A stretch of DNA of 7,567 bases from Limnohabitans sp. (GCA_009693225.1 SHXP01000110.1:1-7567); one strand, 5' to 3'; positions 1 to 6,669 are shown, counted from the first letter of the stretch. Notes: generated by a model not told the origin, from the letters alone. Translations and numbers: made by a program.

Positions 1-370
1 GCTGAATAAACGTCAGCGGTCCTAGAAAAGTCATATAAAACTCGCTGTCCTCAGGAAAGTAAGTTTGATCATGTCGAGCGCCTGAGCATTCAAAACCGTA
101 ACCGGGTGCTACCGCCGTATCACCGCCGTTGTCCTTGCCGCCGCGCACGTCCATGCGGCCCTTGGTCAGCAGGTATTCGCCGGGCCCGGCGTGAATATGC
201 GGTGCGAATGAAGAGCCTTTGGGGCAGTCGAAAATGGCTGTCCAGGCGCCGTGACCAGGTTGCACATGCAGCAGTTTCCAACGGATGCCGCCTTTGGAAA
301 GTGATTCGGGAAACGGTATCCAATCCAGATCGGGGATATGGACATACTCTTCAGCGATTTGGGTTTTCAT
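1..370 (-). CDS. Dke1-like cupin dioxygenase (acetylacetone-cleaving family), C-terminus beyond left edge
   Basis: Reverse-strand reading frame of 123 visible residues, open to the window edge. It is a single cupin closely resembling the Fe(II) enzyme Dke1 (acetylacetone dioxygenase, which splits a beta-diketone into methylglyoxal and acetate). Cupin motif 1 is G52-x5-H58-x-H60-x4-E65-x5-G71, and motif 2 ends at H100. From memory Dke1 uses His62, His64 and His104; the three histidines here have identical spacing with an offset of four. The residues recalled as lining the Dke1 pocket also align: Phe55, Tyr66, Arg76, Glu94, Thr103 and Phe115. Late in the visible part is the motif FYMTFLGPL. The ATG at 370 is preceded by AGGAG (379-383 on the plus strand) at 8 bases. 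No signal peptide, so cytoplasmic. It is divergent from a Bug-type binding protein. About 25-30 residues probably lie outside the window. Family is well supported; the true substrate is not, since 2,4'-dihydroxyacetophenone dioxygenase belongs to the same broader group. Confidence 0.85.
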   Translation of the reverse strand, partial: MKTQIAEEYVHIPDLDWIPFPESLSKGGIRWKLLHVQPGHGAWTAIFDCPKGSSFAPHIHAGPGEYLLTKGRMDVRGGKDNGGDTAVAPGYGFECSGARHDQTYFPEDSEFYMTFLGPLTFIQ

Positions 371-441
371 GCGAGTGGCTCCTGGAAAGTTATAAATTCA
401 GCTTGTGGACGGGAAGGGGATGGCAGGTCTTTCCCGGGACT

Positions 442-501
442 TGCGCCCTGACGCATAATGCGCCAATTAGTTTGCGCAGGCAAGCAAAACTTAATAGCGC
501 A
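442..501. repeat. Cluster of TGCGC/GCGCA half-sites in the divergent intergenic region
   Basis: TGCGC occurs at 442-446 and 459-463, TGCGCA (self-complementary) at 473-478 and GCGCA at 497-501. The pair 459-463 and 474-478 forms a 20-base inverted repeat with a 10-base centre. TGCGCC is also directly repeated at 442 and 459, 17 bases apart. The cluster lies between the divergent cupin and binding-protein genes and overlaps the candidate cupin promoter. It is a reasonable candidate operator for a regulator not encoded in this window. Confidence 0.35.
455..483 (-). promoter_or_regulatory. Candidate sigma70-type promoter for the Dke1-like cupin
   Basis: Read on the minus strand, TTGCCT (plus-strand 478-483) and CATTAT (455-460) are separated by exactly 17 bases, each matching the sigma70 consensus at four of six positions. 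They would start transcription about 75-80 bases before the cupin ATG. The element coincides with the GCGC inverted repeat at 459-478, which would make that repeat a natural operator. This is pattern matching only. I found no equally good promoter for the divergent binding-protein gene in 480-650. Confidence 0.3.
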
Positions 502-660
502 CTTACGCAGTGAATATGTAGATCACAACTGATAGACAGCCTCTCTCAGGGTATGCGATGAATCACTGAAGGTAGTATCATCATTTTTTAGCAAAGACGG
601 GCAGAATGAACCGCTGTGACTTTTGCAACCGACAGCAGCGCTCACTGAAAAGGAGAGCAC

Positions 661-1671
661 ATGAGACCACTCAAGCACGCCTTGACTACAGTGATATTGA
701 TGCTGTTAGCCTCAGGCGCAACTGCACAAACTGCTGAAGCCAGGGCCAGACTCAAAGCACTTAAGCCGGCAGACTATCCGGCCAAAACCATAGAGTTAAC
801 CGTGGGCTTTGCCGCCGGCGGTGCCATGGACATTGTGGCCAGGCAGCTGGCGCAAAAGTTTCAGGACTACACCGGTGAAAACATGGTGGTGCAAAACCGC
901 ACCGGTGCCGGCGGGCTAGTTTTCAACCGCTGGCTGCTGATGCAGGCGCCGACAGACGGCTACGCCATCGGCTTGGGTAATAACATGATCATCGGCGACT
1001 CACTGCTGCGATCTGAAAACAAATGGTCCTACCACGACGCCGACAGTCTGGCTTTCATCAGCTACGAGCCGGTGATCTGGTTCACGTCTGCCAGCGGGCG
1101 CTTCAAGAACCTGCCCTTGAGTGAGATCATCAAAGCGGCCAAAAAAGACAAGGCCGATGTCCGGGTCGGCACCGTGGCCGCCACACTAATTGAAACCCTG
1201 GCTGAGCAGGTCGAGCAAAAAGCCGGCGTCAGTTTCAATCAAATCCCGTTCAATGGCGGCAAGCCCGCGATAGCCGCACTCATGGGCGATCACATTGACA
1301 TCTCCTTCGGTTTTCTGGGTGAAGTGCGCGGCATGGGTGACAAGCTACGGCCTGTCGCCGTGGCCAGCCACAAGCCGGTGGCCTCGCTGTCTGCTGTGCC
1401 CACATTCAATGCGGTGTTCAACAGCGATGACATGAACTGGGTGATCTGGCGTTACATCATTGCGCCCAAAGGCATACCCGCGGCCAGGCGTACCTGGCTG
1501 ATTGCGGTTTTCAACGAGATGATGAAAGATGCGCAGCTCAATGCCGACCTGGAAAAAAACGGCGGCATACAGGATGCATCCATAGACACGCCGGCAAAAG
1601 TCAGCGCGGAACTCGAGCGGCTGGCCGCTGCGGAGCGCAAGTTTTATGTCCAGACCGGGCTGCTCAAATAA
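661..1671 (+). CDS. Bug/TctC-family periplasmic solute-binding protein
   Basis: 336 residues, the usual length for the Bug (tripartite tricarboxylate transporter receptor) family. These proteins bind carboxylates or amides in the periplasm and deliver them to a TctAB membrane permease. Residues 1-22 form a signal peptide with a hydrophobic core (VILMLLASG) and a likely cut after Ala-Thr-Ala. Family landmarks are YPAKTIELTVGFAAGGAMD (39-57), which corresponds to the usual PFPPGG-x2-D loop, VVQNRTGAGG (76-85), PFNGGKPAIAALMGD (196-210) and APKGIP (268-273). The first motif is GFAAGG rather than the common PFPPGG, so the ligand loop is a variant. The ATG follows AGGAG (651-655) at 5 bases. No TctA or TctB gene is in the window, so it may be one of the many orphan receptors of Burkholderiales. 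It is probably cotranscribed with the cupin-like gene 65 bases downstream. The ligand is unknown; neighbours suggest an organic acid. Confidence 0.92.
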   Translation: MRPLKHALTTVILMLLASGATAQTAEARARLKALKPADYPAKTIELTVGFAAGGAMDIVARQLAQKFQDYTGENMVVQNRTGAGGLVFNRWLLMQAPTDGYAIGLGNNMIIGDSLLRSENKWSYHDADSLAFISYEPVIWFTSASGRFKNLPLSEIIKAAKKDKADVRVGTVAATLIETLAEQVEQKAGVSFNQIPFNGGKPAIAALMGDHIDISFGFLGEVRGMGDKLRPVAVASHKPVASLSAVPTFNAVFNSDDMNWVIWRYIIAPKGIPAARRTWLIAVFNEMMKDAQLNADLEKNGGIQDASIDTPAKVSAELERLAAAERKFYVQTGLLK

Positions 1672-1736
1672 TAAAGATGCGGCGCTGTCTGTGCAGGTAC
1701 AAGGCCGGGCTGAATGCCTGAAGTGAAAGGAAAAAA

Positions 1737-2477
1737 ATGATACTGGTTGGTAAAACACAAACACAGCAGAACAATCGCAAATACTACACACGCGATAACG
1801 GCATGGTGTATTGGCGCGGTGATTTTTTTGACACCCCTGAGCAGGGCGCCTGTACCCCGCAGGCCTATCTGGTCGAGCAGCCGCCGCAGATCGTCAACCC
1901 GACGCATTTCCATGCGCAAAACCAGTTCCAGCTGTTCACTGACGGCGAAGGCAGTTTCGGCAGACAGCAGGTGACGCCGTACATGATTCACTACGCGGGT
2001 GCCTATACCGGCTACGGCCCGATTGTCAGCGGCAATACCAGCCTGAACTACATCACTTTCCGTGCCTTGAAAGACCCGGGCGCACAGTTTCTGCCCGAGA
2101 AAAAAGCGCATTTGAAAATCGGCCCGAAAAACCATTTTGAAGCGCCTTTGCCCTTGCTGTCAGCGCAGGTCTTGAGTCAGTTGGCGCAGAACGAATGTCA
2201 TTGGGTCAAGCCCCCCTCGCCGGATGGTTTGGCCATTGCTCTTTATCGGATCACAGGCGACAACAGGATGCAGGTCGAGCTGCCGCCGGCCTCCATTGGC
2301 TTTTTCGCAGTCGTGTTGCAGGGGCAGATAGAGCACCAGGGGGACTTGCTGGGCAGGCATGAAAACCTGTTCATTTCATCCGGGGTTCCCGCGTTCTCAC
2401 TGCATGCCGCCCGGGGCGCGGCCGAAATACTGACGCTGCATTTCCCGCCTACCGATGCGGCTTACTTAGACGCCTGA
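1737..2477 (+). CDS. Unrecognised cupin-like protein, possibly a bicupin
   Basis: 246 residues with no signal peptide or membrane segment, so probably cytoplasmic. I do not recognise a named family. The N-terminal half has a cupin-like metal motif: P55-T-H57-F-H59-x3-Q63, then aromatic-rich sequence, then H85 in YMIHYAGAYTGYGPI (82-96). This gives a His-x-His, Gln and His set in the order used by cupins, with Gln at the usual Glu position. The C-terminal half (about 181-237) has the beta-rich spacing of a second cupin (FFAVVLQGQIEHQGD, then ENLFISSGVPAF) but lacks a His-x-His pair, so that domain would be metal-free. AAAGG at 1726-1730 precedes the ATG by 6 bases; the gene starts 65 bases after the binding protein and is likely in its operon. 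Its last 16 bases overlap the 3' end of the convergent lyase gene. It could be a dioxygenase, an isomerase or a sensor; the fold assignment is my inference. Confidence 0.8.
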   Translation: MILVGKTQTQQNNRKYYTRDNGMVYWRGDFFDTPEQGACTPQAYLVEQPPQIVNPTHFHAQNQFQLFTDGEGSFGRQQVTPYMIHYAGAYTGYGPIVSGNTSLNYITFRALKDPGAQFLPEKKAHLKIGPKNHFEAPLPLLSAQVLSQLAQNECHWVKPPSPDGLAIALYRITGDNRMQVELPPASIGFFAVVLQGQIEHQGDLLGRHENLFISSGVPAFSLHAARGAAEILTLHFPPTDAAYLDA

Positions 2478-3448
2478 CGGCCCAAGGCACGCATTCTGAT
2501 GTCTTCAAAGCCGGCCGGCCGCGGGTGCAGGTCGAGTCGCTGACCGGCTTTGACCAGTTGGCTCGGTACCTCGTGACCTATCAGTATTTGCAGTTGTTCT
2601 GCCGCTGCCAGCAGCGCATCCAGCGCAATACCGGTGTCGTAGCCCATCAAAGCCAGCGCGTGCACCACTTCTTCCGTGCAGACATTGCCGCTGGCGCCGG
2701 GCGCATAAGGACAGCCGCCGATGCCGCCCAGTGAGGCATCAAACCGGTATGCACCGGCGTCGATCGCCGCCAGTATGTTGGCCAGCCCCATGCCGCGCGT
2801 GTTGTGGAAATGCAAGGTCAGGGCGGACTCCGGCCAGCGCGACAGAAAAGCGCGCGTCAAAGCATGCACCTGGCTCGGGTAGGCCATGCCGGTGGTGTCG
2901 CACAGGCTGATGCCGGTCACACCCGGCGTGTCCATGAAACACCGGCACCAGTCCATGACGGTGGCTTCCCTCACCTCGCCGTCCATGGGACAACCGAAGC
3001 AGCACGACAAAGATACATTCAGCGCGACGCCGGCGTCTTTCGCGCATGCGGCCACGGCGGTCAGCGCGCTGAACGACTGTGCCTGCGTCATGCGCAGGTT
3101 GCACAGGTTATGGGTTTCGGTGGCCGACATCACCATGTTCAATTCATCGGCGTGCGCGGCAATCGCGCGTTGCGCGCCGACCAGGTTAGGCACCAAAGCG
3201 CCGTAAATCAAGCCGGGCTGGCGTGTGATTTCGTTCATCACGATCTCGGCGTCCTTGAGCGCCGGTATGGCTTGCGGCGACACAAAAGCCGTCACCTCGA
3301 TGCGTGGCAAACCGCATTGCGACAAGGCATTGACCAGCGCAATCTTGTCATCTGTGGCGACGAATTGCGCCTCAGACTGTAGGCCGTCGCGGGTGCCGAC
3401 TTCCTGTATTTCGATGCGGCGCTTGTGACCATCCCATACCTGTGTCAT
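2462..3448 (-). CDS. HMG-CoA lyase family enzyme (DRE-TIM metallolyase)
   Basis: 328 residues, full length for the family, which splits 3-hydroxy-3-methylglutaryl-CoA into acetyl-CoA and acetoacetate using a divalent metal in a TIM barrel. The catalytic set is present: Arg20-Asp21 in EVGTRDGLQSE, Glu51 in RIEVTAFVSP, the metal pair His213 and His215, the signature cysteine loop GGCPYAPGASGN with Cys246, and Asn255. These align with human Arg41, Asp42, Glu72, His233, His235, Cys266 and Asn275. The metal loop reads HFHNTRG where the mitochondrial enzyme has HCHDTYG, and SATETHNLCNLR (108-119) is also unlike it, marking a separate bacterial subgroup whose substrate may be a different 3-hydroxyacyl-CoA. 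The start codon overlaps the CoA transferase stop as ATGA (3445-3448), with AAAGGTG at 3454-3460 as ribosome site. The partner presumably supplies its CoA thioester substrate. Cytoplasmic. Family is sure; reaction less so. Confidence 0.93.
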   Translation of the reverse strand: MTQVWDGHKRRIEIQEVGTRDGLQSEAQFVATDDKIALVNALSQCGLPRIEVTAFVSPQAIPALKDAEIVMNEITRQPGLIYGALVPNLVGAQRAIAAHADELNMVMSATETHNLCNLRMTQAQSFSALTAVAACAKDAGVALNVSLSCCFGCPMDGEVREATVMDWCRCFMDTPGVTGISLCDTTGMAYPSQVHALTRAFLSRWPESALTLHFHNTRGMGLANILAAIDAGAYRFDASLGGIGGCPYAPGASGNVCTEEVVHALALMGYDTGIALDALLAAAEQLQILIGHEVPSQLVKAGQRLDLHPRPAGFEDIRMRALGRQASK

Positions 3449-4668
3449 GCAATCACCTTTTTGTCTCTTAAGTATTGAATCTGTTGCGCGCTCAGGCCCA
3501 GTGCGGCCAGCACGGCATCAGTATCCTCGCCGATGCCGGGTGCAGCTGTGCGAATGTTGCCCGGTGTGAGTGAAAGTTTGGGCACGATGCCGGGCGCCGT
3601 GAAAGTCTTGCCTTCGCGGGTTTGCTGCGAGAGCAACATATCGCGCGCAAGGTAGTGCGGGTCTTCGGCAATGTCACGCGCTGTATACACCCGGCCTGAG
3701 GGCACTTGTGCGGCAGCCAGCAAAACCAGTACTTGGTTCACTTGCAAGCTACGTGTCCAGCCCTCGATCGCCTTGTCGATCTGCGCAATGCGCGCGACGC
3801 GGCCGCTGTTGTCCGAAAGGCCCGGGTCGTCGCCCAGGTCGTCTCTGCCGATGGCATGCATCAGCCGTTTGAAAATGCTGTCGCCGTTGCCTGCGATCAG
3901 CACCAGACCGTCACTACAGCGGTAAGCATTGGACGGCGCAATGCCCGGCAGGCTGGAGCCCGCCGGTTCCCGCACCACGCCGAAGGCGCTGTATTCCGGT
4001 ATGAGGCTTTCCATCACATTGAATACCGCTTCGTACAAAGCGACGTCGATCACCTGGCCTTTGCCGCCGTTGGTCTGCCGGTGGTAAAGCGCCGTCAGCA
4101 CGCCGATGACTCCGTGCAGCGCAGTCAGCGTGTCCCCAATCGACACACCGCAGCGCACCGGGATCTCGCCCGGGTTGCCGCTGAGGTGGCGCAGTCCGCC
4201 CATGGCCTCGCCGATGACGCCGAAACCCGCCAGATCGCGGTAAGGCCCGGTCTGGCCGTAACCAGAAATGCGCAGCATGATCAGCCCCGGGTTGTCCGTC
4301 GACAGTTGTTCGTAGGACATGCCCCATTTCTCCAGCGTGCCGGGTTTGAAGTTTTCGATCAAGATATCGGCCTGGGCGATCAGTTGCCGGGCGATGTCCT
4401 GCCCTTGAGTGTTTCTCAGGTCCAGTGCGACCGAGCGTTTATTGCGCGACTGCACCTGCCACCAGACCGAGGTGCCGTCGAGCTGCAAGCGCCAGGAGCG
4501 CAAAGGGTCGCCGCTGCCGGGCGACTCGATCTTGATCACATCCGCGCCGAACTCGCCCAGGGTTTTGCCGGCAAAGGGGCCGGCAATCAGCTGACCCATT
4601 TCAAGCACTTTCAAGCCTTGAAGGGCGCCGGGCGTGAGCTTGCGGTCGGGGTCAATGGCAGGTTTCAT
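3445..4668 (-). CDS. Family III CoA transferase (CaiB/BaiF/formyl-CoA transferase type)
   Basis: 407 residues from the ATG at 4668. Family III enzymes move CoA between carboxylic acids through an aspartyl-CoA anhydride. Visible landmarks are LKVLEMGQLIAGPFAGKTLGEF (19-40), FGADVIKIESPGSGDPLR (40-57), the NKRSVALDLR segment (76-85), ENFKPGTLEKWG (105-116), SGYGQTGPYRD (135-145), GNPGEIPVRCGVSIGD with the likely catalytic Asp179, and GKGQVIDVALYEAVF (203-217). The frame continues to a GTG at 4737, adding 23 residues that include a poorly conserved, cysteine-containing leader; I prefer 4668 because the family fold begins shortly after it, although neither start has a strong ribosome site. The stop overlaps the lyase ATG by four bases, so the two are translationally coupled and probably act in series. 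Substrate unknown; a branched or 3-hydroxy dicarboxylic acid is the natural guess from the lyase partner. Confidence 0.93.
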   Translation of the reverse strand: MKPAIDPDRKLTPGALQGLKVLEMGQLIAGPFAGKTLGEFGADVIKIESPGSGDPLRSWRLQLDGTSVWWQVQSRNKRSVALDLRNTQGQDIARQLIAQADILIENFKPGTLEKWGMSYEQLSTDNPGLIMLRISGYGQTGPYRDLAGFGVIGEAMGGLRHLSGNPGEIPVRCGVSIGDTLTALHGVIGVLTALYHRQTNGGKGQVIDVALYEAVFNVMESLIPEYSAFGVVREPAGSSLPGIAPSNAYRCSDGLVLIAGNGDSIFKRLMHAIGRDDLGDDPGLSDNSGRVARIAQIDKAIEGWTRSLQVNQVLVLLAAAQVPSGRVYTARDIAEDPHYLARDMLLSQQTREGKTFTAPGIVPKLSLTPGNIRTAAPGIGEDTDAVLAALGLSAQQIQYLRDKKVIA

Positions 4669-4721
4669 GCTTGATGTCAGGTGAATACAGGGTTGAAAAA
4701 AAGAAGATCCGGCTGCGCGGG

Positions 4722-4879
4722 CGCAGACAGCAGGCACATGCCAGCAAATATAGTCGTTTATAAGCCCACCAGGCCGCAGACAGACCCGCTGTCAGATGGC
4801 GTTGATACTAATGGAGAAACTTCGAAAAGGAGCGCAGAATCTGCTTGCAGAGAATGATTTCGCAAAAGGGGCCCGCAGA
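4722..4879 (+). repeat. Short CGCAGA direct repeats in the divergent intergenic region
   Basis: CGCAGA occurs at 4722-4727, 4775-4780, 4833-4838 and 4874-4879, with TGCAGA at 4846-4851. The first two extend to a 9-base direct repeat, CGCAGACAG, starting 53 bases apart. Around 4834-4851 the unit alternates with its complement as GCAGA-A-TCTGC-TT-GCAGA, so either of two small hairpins could form just before the di-haem protein start. Possible regulator sites or leader structure; could also be chance in a GC-rich spacer. Confidence 0.3.
4746..4764. promoter_or_regulatory. AT-rich candidate -10 region between divergent operons
   Basis: A short AT-rich island in GC-rich surroundings. On the minus strand it gives TATAAA (plus-strand 4757-4762) and TATATT (4747-4752); on the plus strand it gives TATAAG at 4759-4764. 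Any of these could be a -10 box, but I see no good -35 hexamer at 16-18 bases for either direction. If it serves the CoA transferase, transcription would begin near 4740, which favours the ATG at 4668 over the GTG at 4737. Confidence 0.22.
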
Positions 4880-6255
4880 TGTTGTTTCGTCAATGGCGTG
4901 GATGTATCGCGTGGGTGCTGGTACCGGCGCTGGGATTGTTGTCATGGCAGGTGAACGCGCAAATATTGCGCTCTGAAGCCAAACCGGTACCGTCCAGGCT
5001 GGCCTATATGCAGCCGGTTCCTGGCCTGTCCTACCAGCAACTGCGGTTGTTCCGTGAAGGCGAAAAAGAGCTGAGCGTCCCCTGGGTGGTGTTCCCGGGG
5101 CTGGGCGGTCATTGGGGACTGGGGCCGACGTTCATTGCGGTCGCCTGCTCGGTGTGCCATGTGCAAGCCGGGCGCGGGCGCACGGTAGACAACGCCATCA
5201 TTGTTCAGCAGTTGCTGCGTGTTTCGGTGCCCGGTGCGGGCCCGCACGGCGCGCCCAAGCCGCACCCGAACTACGGTGATCAGATACAGGTGTTCGGCGT
5301 CAGTGTCGGTTTGAAAGAAAACATGAAGCCCGGCGAGGCCGATGTGTATGTCGATTGGAAGCCGCACAGCGTACAGCTTGGCGACGGCAGCCGGGTGGAA
5401 TTGCGCAAACCCACCATTCGCATTGAAAACCTGAATTTCGGGCCGCTGGGCGCCGACACCATGATGTCCTTGCGCAACACGCAGGTTATTTTCGGACTCG
5501 GTTACCTGGAGGCAGTGCCTGAGGCCACGTTGAAAGAGATTGCCGCACGCCAGCAAACCCAGGGTCTGAACGGCCGGCTCAACTATGTGCGCGACGATGT
5601 GCGCAACACCACCTCGGTCGGGCGTTTCGGCTGGAAAGCCAACCAGCCCAGCATCCGCCAGCAAATCGTCGGGGCTTTCCTGGGCGACATGGGCGTGACA
5701 TCCTCCTTGTACATCGAAGAAAACTGCCCGCCGGTGCAAACCCTGTGTCTGGCCATGCCGCCGGGCAACCGGCCCGAGCTGCTGGATTACAACTGGGACC
5801 AGCTCGAGTTCTGGCAGGCGGCGCTGGCGCCGCCGCCGCGCAACCTGGACGACCCGCAGGTGCAGCGCGGCGGTCAATTGTTTGAGCAGGCCAAGTGCGC
5901 CCAGTGTCATTTGCCCGAATTGCAAACCGGTGAATACCGCTTGCTGCCGCTGATCGCCATGCAGAAATTCCGCGCCTTCACCGACTTGCTGTTGCACGAC
6001 ATGGGCGAGGAGCTGGCCGACGGCCGGCCCGACTTTCTGGCCGGGCCGCGCGACTGGCGCACGCCGCCGCTGTGGGGCATAGGCGTGTCAGCCCAGGTCA
6101 ACGGCAGCACCAACTTGCTGCACGACGGGCGTGCGCGCAATGTGCTCGAAGCCGTACTGTGGCACGGCGGCGAGGCCAAGGCTTCGCGCGACAGTTTTGC
6201 CGCCATGCCCCAACAAGACCGCGATGCCCTGATCTCTTTTGTTAACGCCCTATGA
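4879..6255 (+). CDS. Periplasmic di-haem oxidoreductase, DUF1111 (DHOR) family
   Basis: 458 residues with a signal peptide (1-27, hydrophobic core AWVLVPALGLL, likely cut after Val-Asn-Ala). Two c-type haem motifs are seen, CSVCH at 90-94 and CAQCH at 340-344, so it is exported and matured in the periplasm. The layout and motifs such as FGLGYLEAVPE (205-215), FGWKANQPS (250-258), LLHDMGEELADG (371-382), RTPPLWGIG (394-402) and LLHDGRARN (413-421) are those of the DUF1111 family, often called thiol oxidoreductases and distantly related to the di-haem peroxidases CcpA and MauG. No substrate has been firmly fixed for most members. AAGGGG at 4866-4871 sits 7 bases before the ATG. It is the first gene of a three-gene operon; its stop overlaps the next start as ATGA (6252-6255). 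Near-normal length and intact motifs argue for a working protein. Confidence 0.93.
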   Translation: MLFRQWRGCIAWVLVPALGLLSWQVNAQILRSEAKPVPSRLAYMQPVPGLSYQQLRLFREGEKELSVPWVVFPGLGGHWGLGPTFIAVACSVCHVQAGRGRTVDNAIIVQQLLRVSVPGAGPHGAPKPHPNYGDQIQVFGVSVGLKENMKPGEADVYVDWKPHSVQLGDGSRVELRKPTIRIENLNFGPLGADTMMSLRNTQVIFGLGYLEAVPEATLKEIAARQQTQGLNGRLNYVRDDVRNTTSVGRFGWKANQPSIRQQIVGAFLGDMGVTSSLYIEENCPPVQTLCLAMPPGNRPELLDYNWDQLEFWQAALAPPPRNLDDPQVQRGGQLFEQAKCAQCHLPELQTGEYRLLPLIAMQKFRAFTDLLLHDMGEELADGRPDFLAGPRDWRTPPLWGIGVSAQVNGSTNLLHDGRARNVLEAVLWHGGEAKASRDSFAAMPQQDRDALISFVNAL

Positions 6256-6632
6256 AAAATACTTTTATTAGTCTTTGTCTCAGTGTGTGCGCATTCGGTG
6301 CACAAGCCGAGTGGTTGCTGTACGGCGACAACGGAAAAGCGGCTTTTTATTACGACCCGGCCAGCGTCAATCTAGAGCAGGGGCGCGTCACTGTGTGGGA
6401 AATGCTGGATTACAGTTTTCCGCTCAACCGTGTGCTGTCGTCCAAAATCCGCAAGGAATTCGATTGCGGCAAACTCTTGTTTCGCAACCTGGCCGGTGAA
6501 TTTTTTGCAGGACAAATGCTCAGTGGCGAGCGTATCAGCGGCAGCGATGTGCCGGATGATGGTTGGCGGGCGGTGGTGCAAGGCACGCGTAATCTGGAGC
6601 TGCGTGAGTTGCTGTGCCCCAAAATCAGTTAA
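6252..6632 (+). CDS. Small exported protein, surface-adhesin protein E-like domain
   Basis: 126 residues. Residues 1-19 are a signal peptide ending Ala-Gln-Ala before Glu-Trp. The mature part has the layout I associate with the surface-adhesin protein E-like domain: an opening W-x-L-Y-G, then AFYYDPASV (31-39), VTVWEMLDY (46-54), SKIRKEFDCGK (64-74), LFRNLAGEFFAGQMLSGE (76-93), DDGWRAVV (102-109) and a C-terminal LCP. Cys72 and Cys122 are the only cysteines in the mature protein and probably form a disulfide. The start overlaps the di-haem gene stop (ATGA) and has no clear ribosome site of its own, so it likely depends on translation of the upstream gene. Despite the family name, nothing here shows adhesion; in Burkholderiales such domains are common in small periplasmic proteins of unknown role. 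The family match is from pattern memory. Confidence 0.82.
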   Translation: MKNTFISLCLSVCAFGAQAEWLLYGDNGKAAFYYDPASVNLEQGRVTVWEMLDYSFPLNRVLSSKIRKEFDCGKLLFRNLAGEFFAGQMLSGERISGSDVPDDGWRAVVQGTRNLELRELLCPKIS

Positions 6633-6669
6633 GTTCAAGTTTTCTCAAACATTCATCAAAGGAATCCCC

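Noticed and set aside
106..513. Plus-strand 135-residue open frame opposite the Dke1-like cupin.
   Set aside because: Low-complexity, Arg-rich and unlike any family; it is the shadow of the cupin gene on the other strand.
565..592. T-rich stretch before the binding-protein gene as a terminator or a -10 box.
   Set aside because: No GC-rich hairpin precedes the T-run, and no -35 hexamer is correctly spaced from TAGTAT.
606..737. A 43-codon plus-strand frame with CxxC near each end (zinc-ribbon-like), starting before and overlapping the binding-protein start.
   Set aside because: No good ribosome site at 606, and the second cysteine pair lies in the signal-peptide coding region of the binding protein in another frame. 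More likely chance.
3706..4674. Long plus-strand open frame (322 residues) opposite the CoA transferase.
   Set aside because: Antisense to a gene with clear family motifs; its composition is that of a GC-rich shadow frame.
4669..4737. Extension of the CoA transferase to a GTG at 4737.
   Set aside because: The extra 23 residues are not typical of the family, and the possible promoter island lies immediately upstream of that GTG. The ATG at 4668 fits better, though without a strong ribosome site.
4854..4940. A short upstream open frame starting at the ATG at 4854, overlapping the di-haem protein start.
   Set aside because: The nearest purine-rich ribosome site (4825-4832) is too far away, and the frame has no recognisable content.
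4942..5997. Long minus-strand open frame (351 residues) opposite the di-haem protein.
   Set aside because: No domain or signal; the plus strand has two CxxCH motifs and a signal peptide, so this is a shadow.
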